Source of the DNA: Deltaproteobacteria bacterium
GTDB taxonomy: Bacteria > Myxococcota_A > UBA9160
NCBI GenBank assembly: GCA_003520425.1
Contig: DOUU01000164.1
Location: 1,794 to 25,409 of the forward strand
Direction of reading: 5' to 3'
DNA: 23,616 nucleotides
How positions within the stretch are numbered: position 1 is the first letter of the stretch; each line of letters begins with the position of its first letter. Positions 16,436-23,256 of the stretch are shown here, piece by piece. Position numbers and translations under genes: made by a program. Under the pieces are notes generated by a model. The model was not told the DNA's origin. It ran no database searches and worked only from the letters and a program-made list of their open reading frames with translations.

Positions 16436-17610
16436 TCCCGCCCCTCGATGCTCCGCAGCGCCACCCCGACGAGAATCAGGGTGAAAAACGCCAGCAGCGA
16501 AAGTTCGGGAAGAAGCGAGAGGGGGCCCTCCCCACGCAGGTAGATGGCGCGGCTGACCCGGATGTAGTGGGTCGCTGGGAAGAGCTCGGCGAGCCAGCGA
16601 AAAGGCGCAGGCATATTCCGGATCGGGAAGGCGAAGCCTGAGAGCTGGACCAGGGGGATGCTGAAGAGAACCGTCTTCTGCACGGCTTCCGCTGCCGTGG
16701 CGGAGGTGGCGGAGATGAGCAGTCCAAGCGAGAGCGACGTCAGCACATAGAACGACGACACGATGACGAAGAAGACGACGCTTCCTTCGGGCCACACCCC
16801 GAGCAAAAAGCCTGCTGCGAGCACCATGAGCACCACATCCGCCGCGAAGACTGCTCCGAGCGGCAGGATCTTGCCGAGCAGGATCTCGAGCGAGGTGGCG
16901 GGGGTGACCTGCAGCTGCTCGAAGGTTCCCGAGAGGCGTTCACTCACGATCGACACTGCCGTGATGAGCGCGGTGAGAAACGAAAGCACAAATCCGAAGG
17001 TGCCGGATACCATGAAACGGGAGCCGTCGAGCTTCGGATTGAAAAGAGCCCGCGTCACCACGCGCACGCCGCCCGAGGCTGGACCCGCCGCGCCGGAGGG
17101 CGAGACATGGGACGGCGCAGCCGGCCCTCCCATCGCCTGCGCGCGCGCGCCGCTCGAGAGTTCGGCGACCGTCGAGAGCGCGAGGGTGCGCAAGAAGGCT
17201 TCGGAATTGCCCGCGAGCACGGTCTCCCCGCCGTCGTAGAGCACCTGGATCTCCGCCGGGGCGCCGCCCGCGGCCGCCTCACGGAGCCGGCGATCAAAGT
17301 CCGGCGGGATCACGACGGCGGCGCTGATCTGCCCCGCCACGAGCGCGTGATCGAGGCCTTCCCGCGTCGCGAAGGCTCTCGGCACGAAGGTGCCCTTGGC
17401 CGCGAGTTCCGCGACGAGGCGCCGGCTCGACGCCGTGCCACTCGCGTCATGGACCCCGAGCGGGAGCCTCTCCACCTCGGTGGAGAGCACGAAGCCAAAG
17501 ACCAGGAGGGCCGCCAGGGGAACCGCAACCAGAATCGTCATGGTGAAGGGGTTGCGCCACGTGGCGCGTGCCTCCCGCACGAGAAGCGTCCACAGCCGGC
17601 GCGGGTTCAC
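16432..17610 (-). CDS. ybhS: ABC-2 type permease, YbhS-like
   Basis: First membrane subunit of the exporter, 392 residues, with the same layout as the next gene: N-terminal helix (MTILVAVPLAALLVFGFVL), an extracytoplasmic domain, then five helices. A Gly/Ala/Pro/Ser-rich linker at roughly 155-180 (GGPAAPSHVSPSGAAGPASG) precedes the family motif FNPKLDGSRFMVSGTFG. The ERLSGTFEQLQVTP segment marks the ABC-2 permease coupling region. The GTG start overlaps the stop of the second ATPase by 4 nt (GTGA), and its stop overlaps the next permease by 4 nt, so the subunits are translationally coupled. The two permeases probably form a heterodimer. Confidence 0.9.
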   Translation of the reverse strand: MNPRRLWTLLVREARATWRNPFTMTILVAVPLAALLVFGFVLSTEVERLPLGVHDASGTASSRRLVAELAAKGTFVPRAFATREGLDHALVAGQISAAVVIPPDFDRRLREAAAGGAPAEIQVLYDGGETVLAGNSEAFLRTLALSTVAELSSGARAQAMGGPAAPSHVSPSGAAGPASGGVRVVTRALFNPKLDGSRFMVSGTFGFVLSFLTALITAVSIVSERLSGTFEQLQVTPATSLEILLGKILPLGAVFAADVVLMVLAAGFLLGVWPEGSVVFFVIVSSFYVLTSLSLGLLISATSATAAEAVQKTVLFSIPLVQLSGFAFPIRNMPAPFRWLAELFPATHYIRVSRAIYLRGEGPLSLLPELSLLAFFTLILVGVALRSIEGRE

Positions 17611-18488
17611 GGCTGCGCCCGCCTTGCGCCGGTCGACTCTGCGATCACGCGACGGAAGACGTCCGTCATGGAGGGCGAGTCGATCCGCACGCGCGCGCCG
17701 GGTCGAACGGCGAGCAGGGGGTCGAGCTCGGCGAAGAAAGCGTCATCGATCGCGGGGGTCGTGAGCTCCTGTGCGGGTTCTCCGTCGATGTGCACGCGGT
17801 AGCCGCCGGAGTAGCGGCGACGAAGGTCCTCGGGGACCGCGTTCGCAATCAGCTTGCCCTCGTCGATGAAGGAGGCCCAGTCGCAATAGTCCACTTCCTC
17901 GAGGAAGTGGGTGGTCACGAAGACCGTCCTTCCCGCGTCGGCCTCTTCCCGGATCAGCTCCCAGAAGAGGCCGCGGCTGTGGACGTCCACGCCGGCGGTC
18001 GGCTCGTCGAGGAAGAGGACCCGGGGCCGATGGAGCGTCGCGAGGGCAAGGCCCGCTCGCTGTCGGAGGCCAGCCGGCAGGTTCTCCGGACGCTCCGCCT
18101 CGGCGTCCGAGAGCTCGAAACGCTCGCGCAGTGCGCCCCAGCGTGCTTCCAACTCAGGGCCGGCGAGTCCGTGGAGCCCGGCGTAGAACTCGACGTTCTC
18201 GCGCAAGGAGAGCCCCGGGTAGAGGCTCACCTTCTGCCCCATGTAGCCGATGTGGTCGCGCACGCGCCGCGGATGGCGAATCACGTCGACGCCGTCGACT
18301 TCGATCGAACCCTCCGTCGGTCGCAAGAGACCAATCAGCATGCGGATCGTCGTGCTCTTGCCCGAGCCGTTCGCGCCCAAAAACGCGAAGATCGAGCCAG
18401 GTGCGACATCGATCGCAAGGCGGTCCACGGCGGTGAACTCGCCGAACCGTTTGGTCAGGTTGCGCACCGAGATGATGGGCGCGCTCAC
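17607..18488 (-). CDS. ABC transporter ATPase, equivalent to the C-terminal half of YbhF
   Basis: Nucleotide-binding subunit of 293 residues. Walker A GANGSGKST is at 38-46, Q-loop Gln85, Walker B VLFLDE at 157-162 with D-loop AGVD, and the switch His194 (VTTH). The signature is LPAGL (137-141) rather than LSGGQ. The GTG at 18488 follows AAAGGAG with 5-nt spacing; the frame is open to 18881 but that part overlaps the preceding ATPase and is not protein-like. A 70-bp gap separates it from the first ATPase, the only sizeable gap in the operon. In E. coli YbhF the two NBDs are one polypeptide; here they are two genes. Confidence 0.93.
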   Translation of the reverse strand: MSAPIISVRNLTKRFGEFTAVDRLAIDVAPGSIFAFLGANGSGKSTTIRMLIGLLRPTEGSIEVDGVDVIRHPRRVRDHIGYMGQKVSLYPGLSLRENVEFYAGLHGLAGPELEARWGALRERFELSDAEAERPENLPAGLRQRAGLALATLHRPRVLFLDEPTAGVDVHSRGLFWELIREEADAGRTVFVTTHFLEEVDYCDWASFIDEGKLIANAVPEDLRRRYSGGYRVHIDGEPAQELTTPAIDDAFFAELDPLLAVRPGARVRIDSPSMTDVFRRVIAESTGARRAQP

Positions 18489-18558
18489 GCGGCTCCTTTC
18501 GCCCGCCGCCGTGCCGGGGTCGGCGCCTTGGAACTCAAACCCCCCTTCAGGATTCGCT

Positions 18559-19506
18559 TCACGGGGCGCTTGTCCCTTGGGTTTGCTTGCGGGAGAGAAA
18601 GAGCAGCGCGGATTCCATGTCGACCGGCGCAGGCTCGAGCAGCCGGACCCGCGGCACGAGCCCTGCAAAATCCGCGTACAGGCGGGCCTCGCCGGGAAGC
18701 TCCTCCGCTGCGATCTCGATGCGCGCGAAAGGTCCCCGCACCCGCGCAGAGACGACGTACGGCAGCGCGCCCGCGGCTTTGGCGATGGCCCGCGGGTCGC
18801 TGCCCCAGGCCCGCAGGAGCCTGACGGGCACCTGCGCGCGCAGCTCCGCGGGAGTGCCTTGCGCGACGACCCGCCCCTCATCCAGGTAGAGCAGCCGGTC
18901 GCATGCCTCCGTCTCGTCGAGGTAGCTCGTGCTGATCAAGACGAGGCTCTTGCCCCGGCGCTCCTCAAGGATCCGCCAGATTTCGTCGCGGGCCATCACG
19001 TCCACGCCCGCCGTCGGCTCGTCGAGGGCAAGCAGCGCCGGCTCGGGCAGGAGTGCATTCGCAATCGAGAGCTTCTGCTTCATGCCTCCGGAGAGCGCGC
19101 CCGCAGGCCGGTCCGCGAACGGCAGGAGGCCCGTGCGCGCGAGCAGCGACTCTGTACGGCGCTCGAACTCCTCGTTGCCCAGGCGATGGAGCCGCGCGGT
19201 GAAGCGCAGGTTCTCATACACCGAGAGATCCCGATGCAGGCTGAAGGACTGGGGTACGTAGCCAATCTGCGCCTTCAGGGCGCGCACGTCCTTGCGAAGG
19301 TCAAAGCCAAGCACGCTGGCTTCGTCCGCGGCAATCTCGAGCAGCCCGGCGATGGCGCGCAAGAGGGTGGTCTTGCCCGCGCCGTCGGGTCCGACAATGC
19401 CGACGATCTGAGGACCCTCGAGCGTGAGATCGACCCCGTCGAGGGCGCTGCGCTGGCCAAAGCGCTTGCGCAGGCCGCGCAGTCGGAGCGACGGCTGGAC
19501 GCTCAT
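18559..19506 (-). CDS. ABC transporter ATPase, equivalent to the N-terminal half of YbhF
   Basis: Nucleotide-binding subunit of 315 residues. Walker A GPDGAGKTT is at 39-47, Q-loop Gln86, signature LSGGM at 138-142 and Walker B LLALDE at 158-163. The switch His is replaced: the ISTS segment puts Ser at position 194 where the second ATPase has His. A C-terminal extension of about 100 residues follows the ATPase core. The ATG overlaps the stop of the YbhG-like adaptor by 4 nt (ATGA). Its departures from consensus complement those of the second ATPase, which suggests an obligate heterodimer with one hydrolytic site. Confidence 0.93.
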   Translation of the reverse strand: MSVQPSLRLRGLRKRFGQRSALDGVDLTLEGPQIVGIVGPDGAGKTTLLRAIAGLLEIAADEASVLGFDLRKDVRALKAQIGYVPQSFSLHRDLSVYENLRFTARLHRLGNEEFERRTESLLARTGLLPFADRPAGALSGGMKQKLSIANALLPEPALLALDEPTAGVDVMARDEIWRILEERRGKSLVLISTSYLDETEACDRLLYLDEGRVVAQGTPAELRAQVPVRLLRAWGSDPRAIAKAAGALPYVVSARVRGPFARIEIAAEELPGEARLYADFAGLVPRVRLLEPAPVDMESALLFLSRKQTQGTSAP

Positions 19507-20552
19507 TTCTTCTCTTGCCCGAGCGCCACGTCCTTCCTTCGGGCTGAGGACGCGAGGTAGACGTTGCCCTCGGTTCCCGGCTGCAGCCGCGCCGCGTCCT
19601 TCAGGATCCGGATTTTCACGCGATAGACCTGTCCGATGCGATCGCTGCGGGTCTCGATCTTCTCCGGCGTGAAGTTCGCCTTGTCGGCCACGAAGCTCAC
19701 CTCGCCGGGCGTCCGCGTGCCGGGCTCACTGTCGAGTTCGATTTCCACGGGCTGCCCGACGCGCAGTTGCGACACGTCGGCGACAGGCACATAGATCTGG
19801 ACATACTTGTCCTCGGGATCAAGCACCGACGCCACGGGCGTGCCGGGCTGGGCCAGTTCACCGGGCCAGATGAGCTGAGTCTGCAGGACCGTGCCGACCT
19901 TTGGCGCGCGGATCTGATAGCGGGCCGCCACGACGCGCAGCTCCTCGAGCTGGGCCGCGGCCAGCTCGCGTCGCTGACGCAGCACCTCGAGCTCCCGCTC
20001 GGCGACACTGATCTGGCGCTCTTCGGCCTGTGCGCGCGCCAGGAGGTCACGCGCGCGGTCGACGGCGCTGTGCGTCTCGTCGTGGCGCGAACGCGCCTCA
20101 TCGAGGGATTCCTGGCTCGCGACGTTGCTCCGGAGCAGCGTCTGTTTGCGCTCGAGGGTGCGCTTGGCCAGCTCCGCGGAGGCGTTGGCTTGGCGGAGTT
20201 CGGCCTCGCGCGCCAAAAGGTCTTGCTTCCAGGTCTGCTGAACGAGCGCGAGCTGCTCCTCCTGACGTGCGATGTCCGCGTCCGCGGTCACGATCTCCTG
20301 CTGCTTGGTGTGGATGCGTGCCTGGATCTCTGCGTCGTCGAGCTGCGCGACCACCGCGTCGGGCGGGATCCCCTCCCCCTCGGAGAAGCGGACGTCGAGC
20401 ACCCGGCCCTCCACCTCGCTGCGCAGCACGCGCTCCTCGCCTTCGACAAAGCCGGTGAAGCGCACCTCGCCGCGATCGCTGCGCAAGTAGCCGACAAGAG
20501 CCACCACGGCCGCCGCGGCGACGAGAACGAGGGGGATCAGGCGGCGCGGCAT
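19503..20552 (-). CDS. ybhG: HlyD-family periplasmic adaptor, YbhG-like
   Basis: Membrane-anchored adaptor of an ABC exporter, 349 residues. An N-terminal helix (LIPLVLVAAAAVVALVGYL) anchors it. A first lipoyl half (FVEGEERVLRSEVEGRVLDV, EGEGI) leads to a long alpha-helical coiled-coil hairpin rich in Gln/Glu/Ala/Arg (about residues 75-205). The second lipoyl half (IRAPKVGTVLQTQLIWPGEL) and the beta-barrel with VYRVKIRILKD follow. The ATG is 4 nt after the stop of the TetR gene and its own stop overlaps the first ATPase (ATGA). No outer-membrane factor is encoded in this operon, so it may borrow a TolC-like channel, for example the one at 4183-5652; that is inference. Confidence 0.92.
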   Translation of the reverse strand: MPRRLIPLVLVAAAAVVALVGYLRSDRGEVRFTGFVEGEERVLRSEVEGRVLDVRFSEGEGIPPDAVVAQLDDAEIQARIHTKQQEIVTADADIARQEEQLALVQQTWKQDLLAREAELRQANASAELAKRTLERKQTLLRSNVASQESLDEARSRHDETHSAVDRARDLLARAQAEERQISVAERELEVLRQRRELAAAQLEELRVVAARYQIRAPKVGTVLQTQLIWPGELAQPGTPVASVLDPEDKYVQIYVPVADVSQLRVGQPVEIELDSEPGTRTPGEVSFVADKANFTPEKIETRSDRIGQVYRVKIRILKDAARLQPGTEGNVYLASSARRKDVALGQEKK

Positions 20553-20556
20553 GGCT

Positions 20557-21273
20557 TCACCGCCGCGCGCCCGCGCGCCGAGGGGAGCGACCCGCCCCTG
20601 CGCGCTCGGAACGGCGCGAGAGTTCGTCCAGGGCCGCGACCGAGAACGCGGTGATGTGATCTGCGGTCGTGCGCACGAAATCGCGCGGCAGCTCGGCGAC
20701 GCCCATCAGAAGAGGAAGGACCGGAAGCATCATCCGGTAGAAGAAGATCTGCCCGACGATGCTGAAGCAGCAGCGCTCGAGCTCGCGCTTCGAGAGGGGC
20801 GGTGCGAGGCGCGCGATGACGTGCTGCATCTGCTCCTTGTGAGGACGGATGAACTGTTTGACGATCACTGGGAGCGCGCCGCTCGGATCGCACATCTCCC
20901 GTTGCATGAGCTGGCCGTGGATGCTCGGTGGCGGGCCGAGCAGGTTCTCGAGCATGGTCTCGACCCGGCCCCTCAACATCGCCACGAGCTCAGGGCGCGA
21001 GGCCGCGTCGATCTCGGAGGGCGCGAAGGAGGCGCGGCGCGCCTTGAGCTGCGCGGCGATCTGCTCGAACTGCTGCCGCGTGACCTCGAGATAGAGCTCC
21101 TGCTTGGAGCCGAAATGGTAGTGGCCCGCGGCGATGTTCACCCGTGCGCGCTGTGCGATCTCCCGAACGCTTGTTCCGAAGAACCCGCGCTCCGCGAACA
21201 GCGCTGCGGCCGCGGTGAGGAGCCGCTCCTGTGTTTCACGATGCGTATCCGCCTTGCGCAGCGGCAGGCTCAC
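20557..21273 (-). CDS. cecR: TetR/AcrR-family repressor, CecR-like
   Basis: DNA-binding repressor of 238 residues. The TetR helix-turn-helix covers about residues 14-61 (RLLTAAAALFAERGF, TSVREIAQRARV, HYHFGSKQELY). The C-terminal ligand domain (QLMQREMCDPSGALPVIVKQ; CCFSIVGQIFFYR) is like that of CecR/YbiH (DUF1956). The gene heads a cecR-ybhGFSR-like operon; in E. coli CecR represses ybhGFSR and affects sensitivity to cefoperazone and chloramphenicol. The only usable start is GTG 21273, which has no Shine-Dalgarno site and begins 4 nt from a 19-bp palindrome. It probably regulates itself and the whole operon through this site. The C-terminus is Arg/Gly/Ala-rich. Confidence 0.92.
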   Translation of the reverse strand: MSLPLRKADTHRETQERLLTAAAALFAERGFFGTSVREIAQRARVNIAAGHYHFGSKQELYLEVTRQQFEQIAAQLKARRASFAPSEIDAASRPELVAMLRGRVETMLENLLGPPPSIHGQLMQREMCDPSGALPVIVKQFIRPHKEQMQHVIARLAPPLSKRELERCCFSIVGQIFFYRMMLPVLPLLMGVAELPRDFVRTTADHITAFSVAALDELSRRSERAGAGRSPRRAGARR

Positions 21274-21276
21274 AAA

Positions 21277-21295
21277 CGATCATTTTAAACGATCG
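21277..21295. promoter_or_regulatory. Probable TetR/CecR operator, 19-bp palindrome
   Basis: CGATCATTTTAAACGATCG has 9-bp arms around a central T with only one mismatched pair (A/C at the sixth position of each arm). It is an AT-rich island in high-GC DNA, overlaps the candidate -10 of the cecR-like gene and ends 3 nt before its GTG. Position and symmetry are typical for autoregulating TetR repressors. Confidence 0.65.
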
Positions 21296-21309
21296 ATTGA
21301 ATGCGGCAA
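21282..21309 (-). promoter_or_regulatory. Candidate promoter of the cecR-ybh operon
   Basis: On the minus strand TTGCCG (21304-21309, 4 of 6 to the -35) and TAAAAT (21282-21287, 5 of 6 to the -10) are 16 bp apart. The -10 lies inside the 19-bp palindrome, so repressor binding would block polymerase. The expected start point, near 21274-21275, leaves almost no 5' leader before GTG 21273. Confidence 0.5.
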
Positions 21310-21311
21310 GT

Positions 21312-21965
21312 TCAGCGCCTACGAAAGGGGCGATGGCCGTAGCGATCCAGCGACACCACGTCCCCCACGGGCTTGCGCGTCGTCGGACCGTAGCGGCCGA
21401 TCGGCCAGCCGAGGGGCACGACCGCGCAGGGCGTCACATTCCAGGGGAGGCCGAGAATGCGACGGACGGAGATCGTGCTCCAGAGCGGAAGCGTGATGAG
21501 TGCGGCGCCGAGGCCCGCTGCCCGGGCGGCGAGCAGCAGGTTCTGGACGGATGGATAGATCGAGCCGTAGTAGCTCGTGGCGAAAAGCGGCGGAAAGGGC
21601 GCGCGCAGGCCGCGCAGACAGGCCACCACGAGGACCGGAATCTGCTCGAAATGGTCGGCTTGCCACTGCACCGCATCCAGCAGCCGCAGCATCTTGGCGT
21701 CCCCCCGGGCGAGCCGGCGCCCGATCCCGCCGTAAACGCCCCAGGCTTGGCGGTTGCGCCGTGCCAGTCGGGCCTTCACGGCGGGGTCGCGCACCACGAC
21801 GAACTCCCAGTTCTGCGCGTTGGAGCCGGTCGGCGCCTTGAGCGCGAGCTCGAGGAGTCGCAGAACGAGCCCGTCGTCCACGGGGTCGGATTTGAGGCGC
21901 CGGATCGCTCGCTGGGTCTCCATGGCCTCCTCGAGTGGCATGCGAAGGTCAAAGGGCTCGCTCAT
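21312..21965 (-). CDS. Nitroreductase-family flavoprotein
   Basis: FMN-dependent NAD(P)H oxidoreductase of the nitroreductase superfamily, 217 residues. The N-terminal TQRAIRRLKSDPV carries the FMN-phosphate Arg cluster. APTGSNAQNWEFVVVRD (45-60) is the conserved flavin-binding stretch, and AARAAGLGAALITLPLW is the C-terminal family motif, followed by ILGLPWNVTPCAVVPLGWP. The ATG at 21965 follows GGGGAGGAG with 5-nt spacing. It is just upstream of the cecR-like gene, whose promoter begins at its stop codon, so read-through is possible. Divergent from the glutathione peroxidase gene. Substrate unknown; this family reduces nitroaromatics, quinones or enones. Confidence 0.93.
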   Translation of the reverse strand: MSEPFDLRMPLEEAMETQRAIRRLKSDPVDDGLVLRLLELALKAPTGSNAQNWEFVVVRDPAVKARLARRNRQAWGVYGGIGRRLARGDAKMLRLLDAVQWQADHFEQIPVLVVACLRGLRAPFPPLFATSYYGSIYPSVQNLLLAARAAGLGAALITLPLWSTISVRRILGLPWNVTPCAVVPLGWPIGRYGPTTRKPVGDVVSLDRYGHRPFRRR

Positions 21966-22062
21966 CGTGGCTCCTCCCCGTCAGTGTTCTAGGGCCGCTT
22001 CGCCGGCGCCCCCGCGGTCGCTAGTGTAGACGGGCGGAGCGGCCGCGGCGGGGCAGGAGAGG

Positions 22063-22095
22063 ATGGAGCGCGGATCCCCCATTTGCGTTTCGTGA
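22063..22095 (+). CDS. Possible 10-codon leader peptide before glutathione peroxidase
   Basis: ATG at 22063, preceded by AGGAGAGG, opens a frame MERGSPICVS and ends in TGA at 22093-22095. The stop overlaps a GTG codon of the glutathione peroxidase frame (22092) by 4 nt, the arrangement used by coupled genes elsewhere in this window. The ribosome site is very close to the ATG, and a frame this short easily arises by chance. Confidence 0.2.
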   Translation: MERGSPICVS

Positions 22096-22646
22096 CGGCG
22101 CTTGGCATCGGGCCGCTCCTGTTCGCGGCAGCCATGGCCGGGAGCGTCACGAAAGGAGTCGACGTGCTGACTTTCACGATGAAACGCCTCGACGGGAGCC
22201 CCCAAGCCCTCTCCGAATACAAGGGCAAGGTCGTAATGCTCGTCAACACCGCCAGCCGGTGCGGGCTGACACCGCAGTACGAAGGTCTCGAAGCGCTCTA
22301 CGACAAATACGAGCACCGGGGCTTCGTGGTGCTCGGATTCCCCGCGAACAATTTCGCAGGCCAGGAACCTGGGATGGACGGGGAGATCGCGGAGTTTTGC
22401 CGCGCCACCTACGACATCCGGTTCCCGATGTTCTCCAAGATCAGCGTGAAAGGTGCCGACATCCATCCGCTCTACAAGGCGCTCACCACGCTGCCCGCGC
22501 CGCTTGGAGGCGACGTCAAGTGGAACTTCCAGAAGTATCTGCTCGATCGCCAGGGCGCTGTGGTGGCGAAGTTTGATCCTCAGACCCAGCCCGAAGATCC
22601 GGCCATCGTCGCCAAGATCGAGGCCCTGCTCGCCGAAGGATCTTGA
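22083..22646 (+). CDS. Glutathione peroxidase family protein (Cys type, probable signal peptide)
   Basis: Thiol peroxidase of the GPx family, 187 residues from TTG 22083. The catalytic residues are Cys60 (NTASRCGLTPQY), Gln94 (FAGQEPG), Trp147 and Asn148 (KWNFQKYL). The usual GFPCNQF is GFPANNF here. Cys106 (EFCRATYDIRFPMF) is a candidate resolving cysteine, so it may use thioredoxin rather than glutathione. The first ~20 residues (MRF, then a hydrophobic ALGIGPLLFAAAMAG) look like a signal peptide, suggesting a periplasmic enzyme. The start is uncertain: TTG 22083 gives a positive n-region, while GTG 22092 (184 aa) overlaps the stop of a short upstream frame. Neither has a well-placed ribosome site. 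Converges on the CMD-family gene with 22 bp between. Confidence 0.92.
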   Translation: MRFVTALGIGPLLFAAAMAGSVTKGVDVLTFTMKRLDGSPQALSEYKGKVVMLVNTASRCGLTPQYEGLEALYDKYEHRGFVVLGFPANNFAGQEPGMDGEIAEFCRATYDIRFPMFSKISVKGADIHPLYKALTTLPAPLGGDVKWNFQKYLLDRQGAVVAKFDPQTQPEDPAIVAKIEALLAEGS

Positions 22647-22668
22647 GCACCGGCCCCAACCCTCTGCC

Positions 22669-23217
22669 CTATCGGATCGCTTCCACGACGCGCGTTCCAG
22701 CGGGCGGATCGAGGTCGATGGCGGCGGTTTCCATCAGGGTTGCGAGCATTCGGTAGTAGCCGACCGCCAGAATGAGCTCCACGATCTCCTGCGGCGAGAA
22801 ACGCAGCGCGATTTCGCTGTAGGTGGCGTCCGTCACGCGGACTCCTGCAACGAGCTCGGTGGCGAGACGGAGTACCGCATGCTCGGTGGCATCAAAGCAC
22901 GGCGCATCGATCCCTCCGCGCTCGATGGCAGCGACCTGGGCGTCCGTTGCTCCGACGTGCTTTGCAATCGGCACGTGCTGGATCCATTCGTAGCGGGCAC
23001 CCGAGAGCGCGGCCACGCGCAGGATCGCGAGCTCCCGGAGCTTCGAGTTGAGCTTCTGTCGGCCGAGGATTGCCGTTCCGAGGCTGAGCAGGGGACGAAA
23101 ACAGCTTTCTGCGAGCGCCATGAGCTTGAAGATGTTGAGAGGGACCGGCAGCCGCGCGAAGACCTCCCGCACGGGCTCCGAGGCCGTCGCAAGATCGATG
23201 TAGGGCAAGCGTGCCAT
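22669..23217 (-). CDS. Carboxymuconolactone decarboxylase-family (AhpD-like fold) protein
   Basis: Cytosolic protein of 182 residues with the CMD core LRELAILRVAALSGARYEWIQH (60-81, written as its key residues R61, E62, Y76, E77, H81) and a second helical half. The AhpD CxxC redox motif is absent, so peroxidase activity of that type is unlikely; the E77/H81 pair fits the decarboxylase-like or uncharacterised branch. The ATG at 23217 follows GAGGAGAA with a short spacer. It lies 39 bp downstream of the SDR gene on the same strand, so both are probably one operon, perhaps for catabolism of an aromatic or ring compound; that is inference. Confidence 0.9.
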   Translation of the reverse strand: MARLPYIDLATASEPVREVFARLPVPLNIFKLMALAESCFRPLLSLGTAILGRQKLNSKLRELAILRVAALSGARYEWIQHVPIAKHVGATDAQVAAIERGGIDAPCFDATEHAVLRLATELVAGVRVTDATYSEIALRFSPQEIVELILAVGYYRMLATLMETAAIDLDPPAGTRVVEAIR

Positions 23218-23256
23218 GCATTCTCCTCGGGCGCGGTTTCGATGGTGACGCGGACT

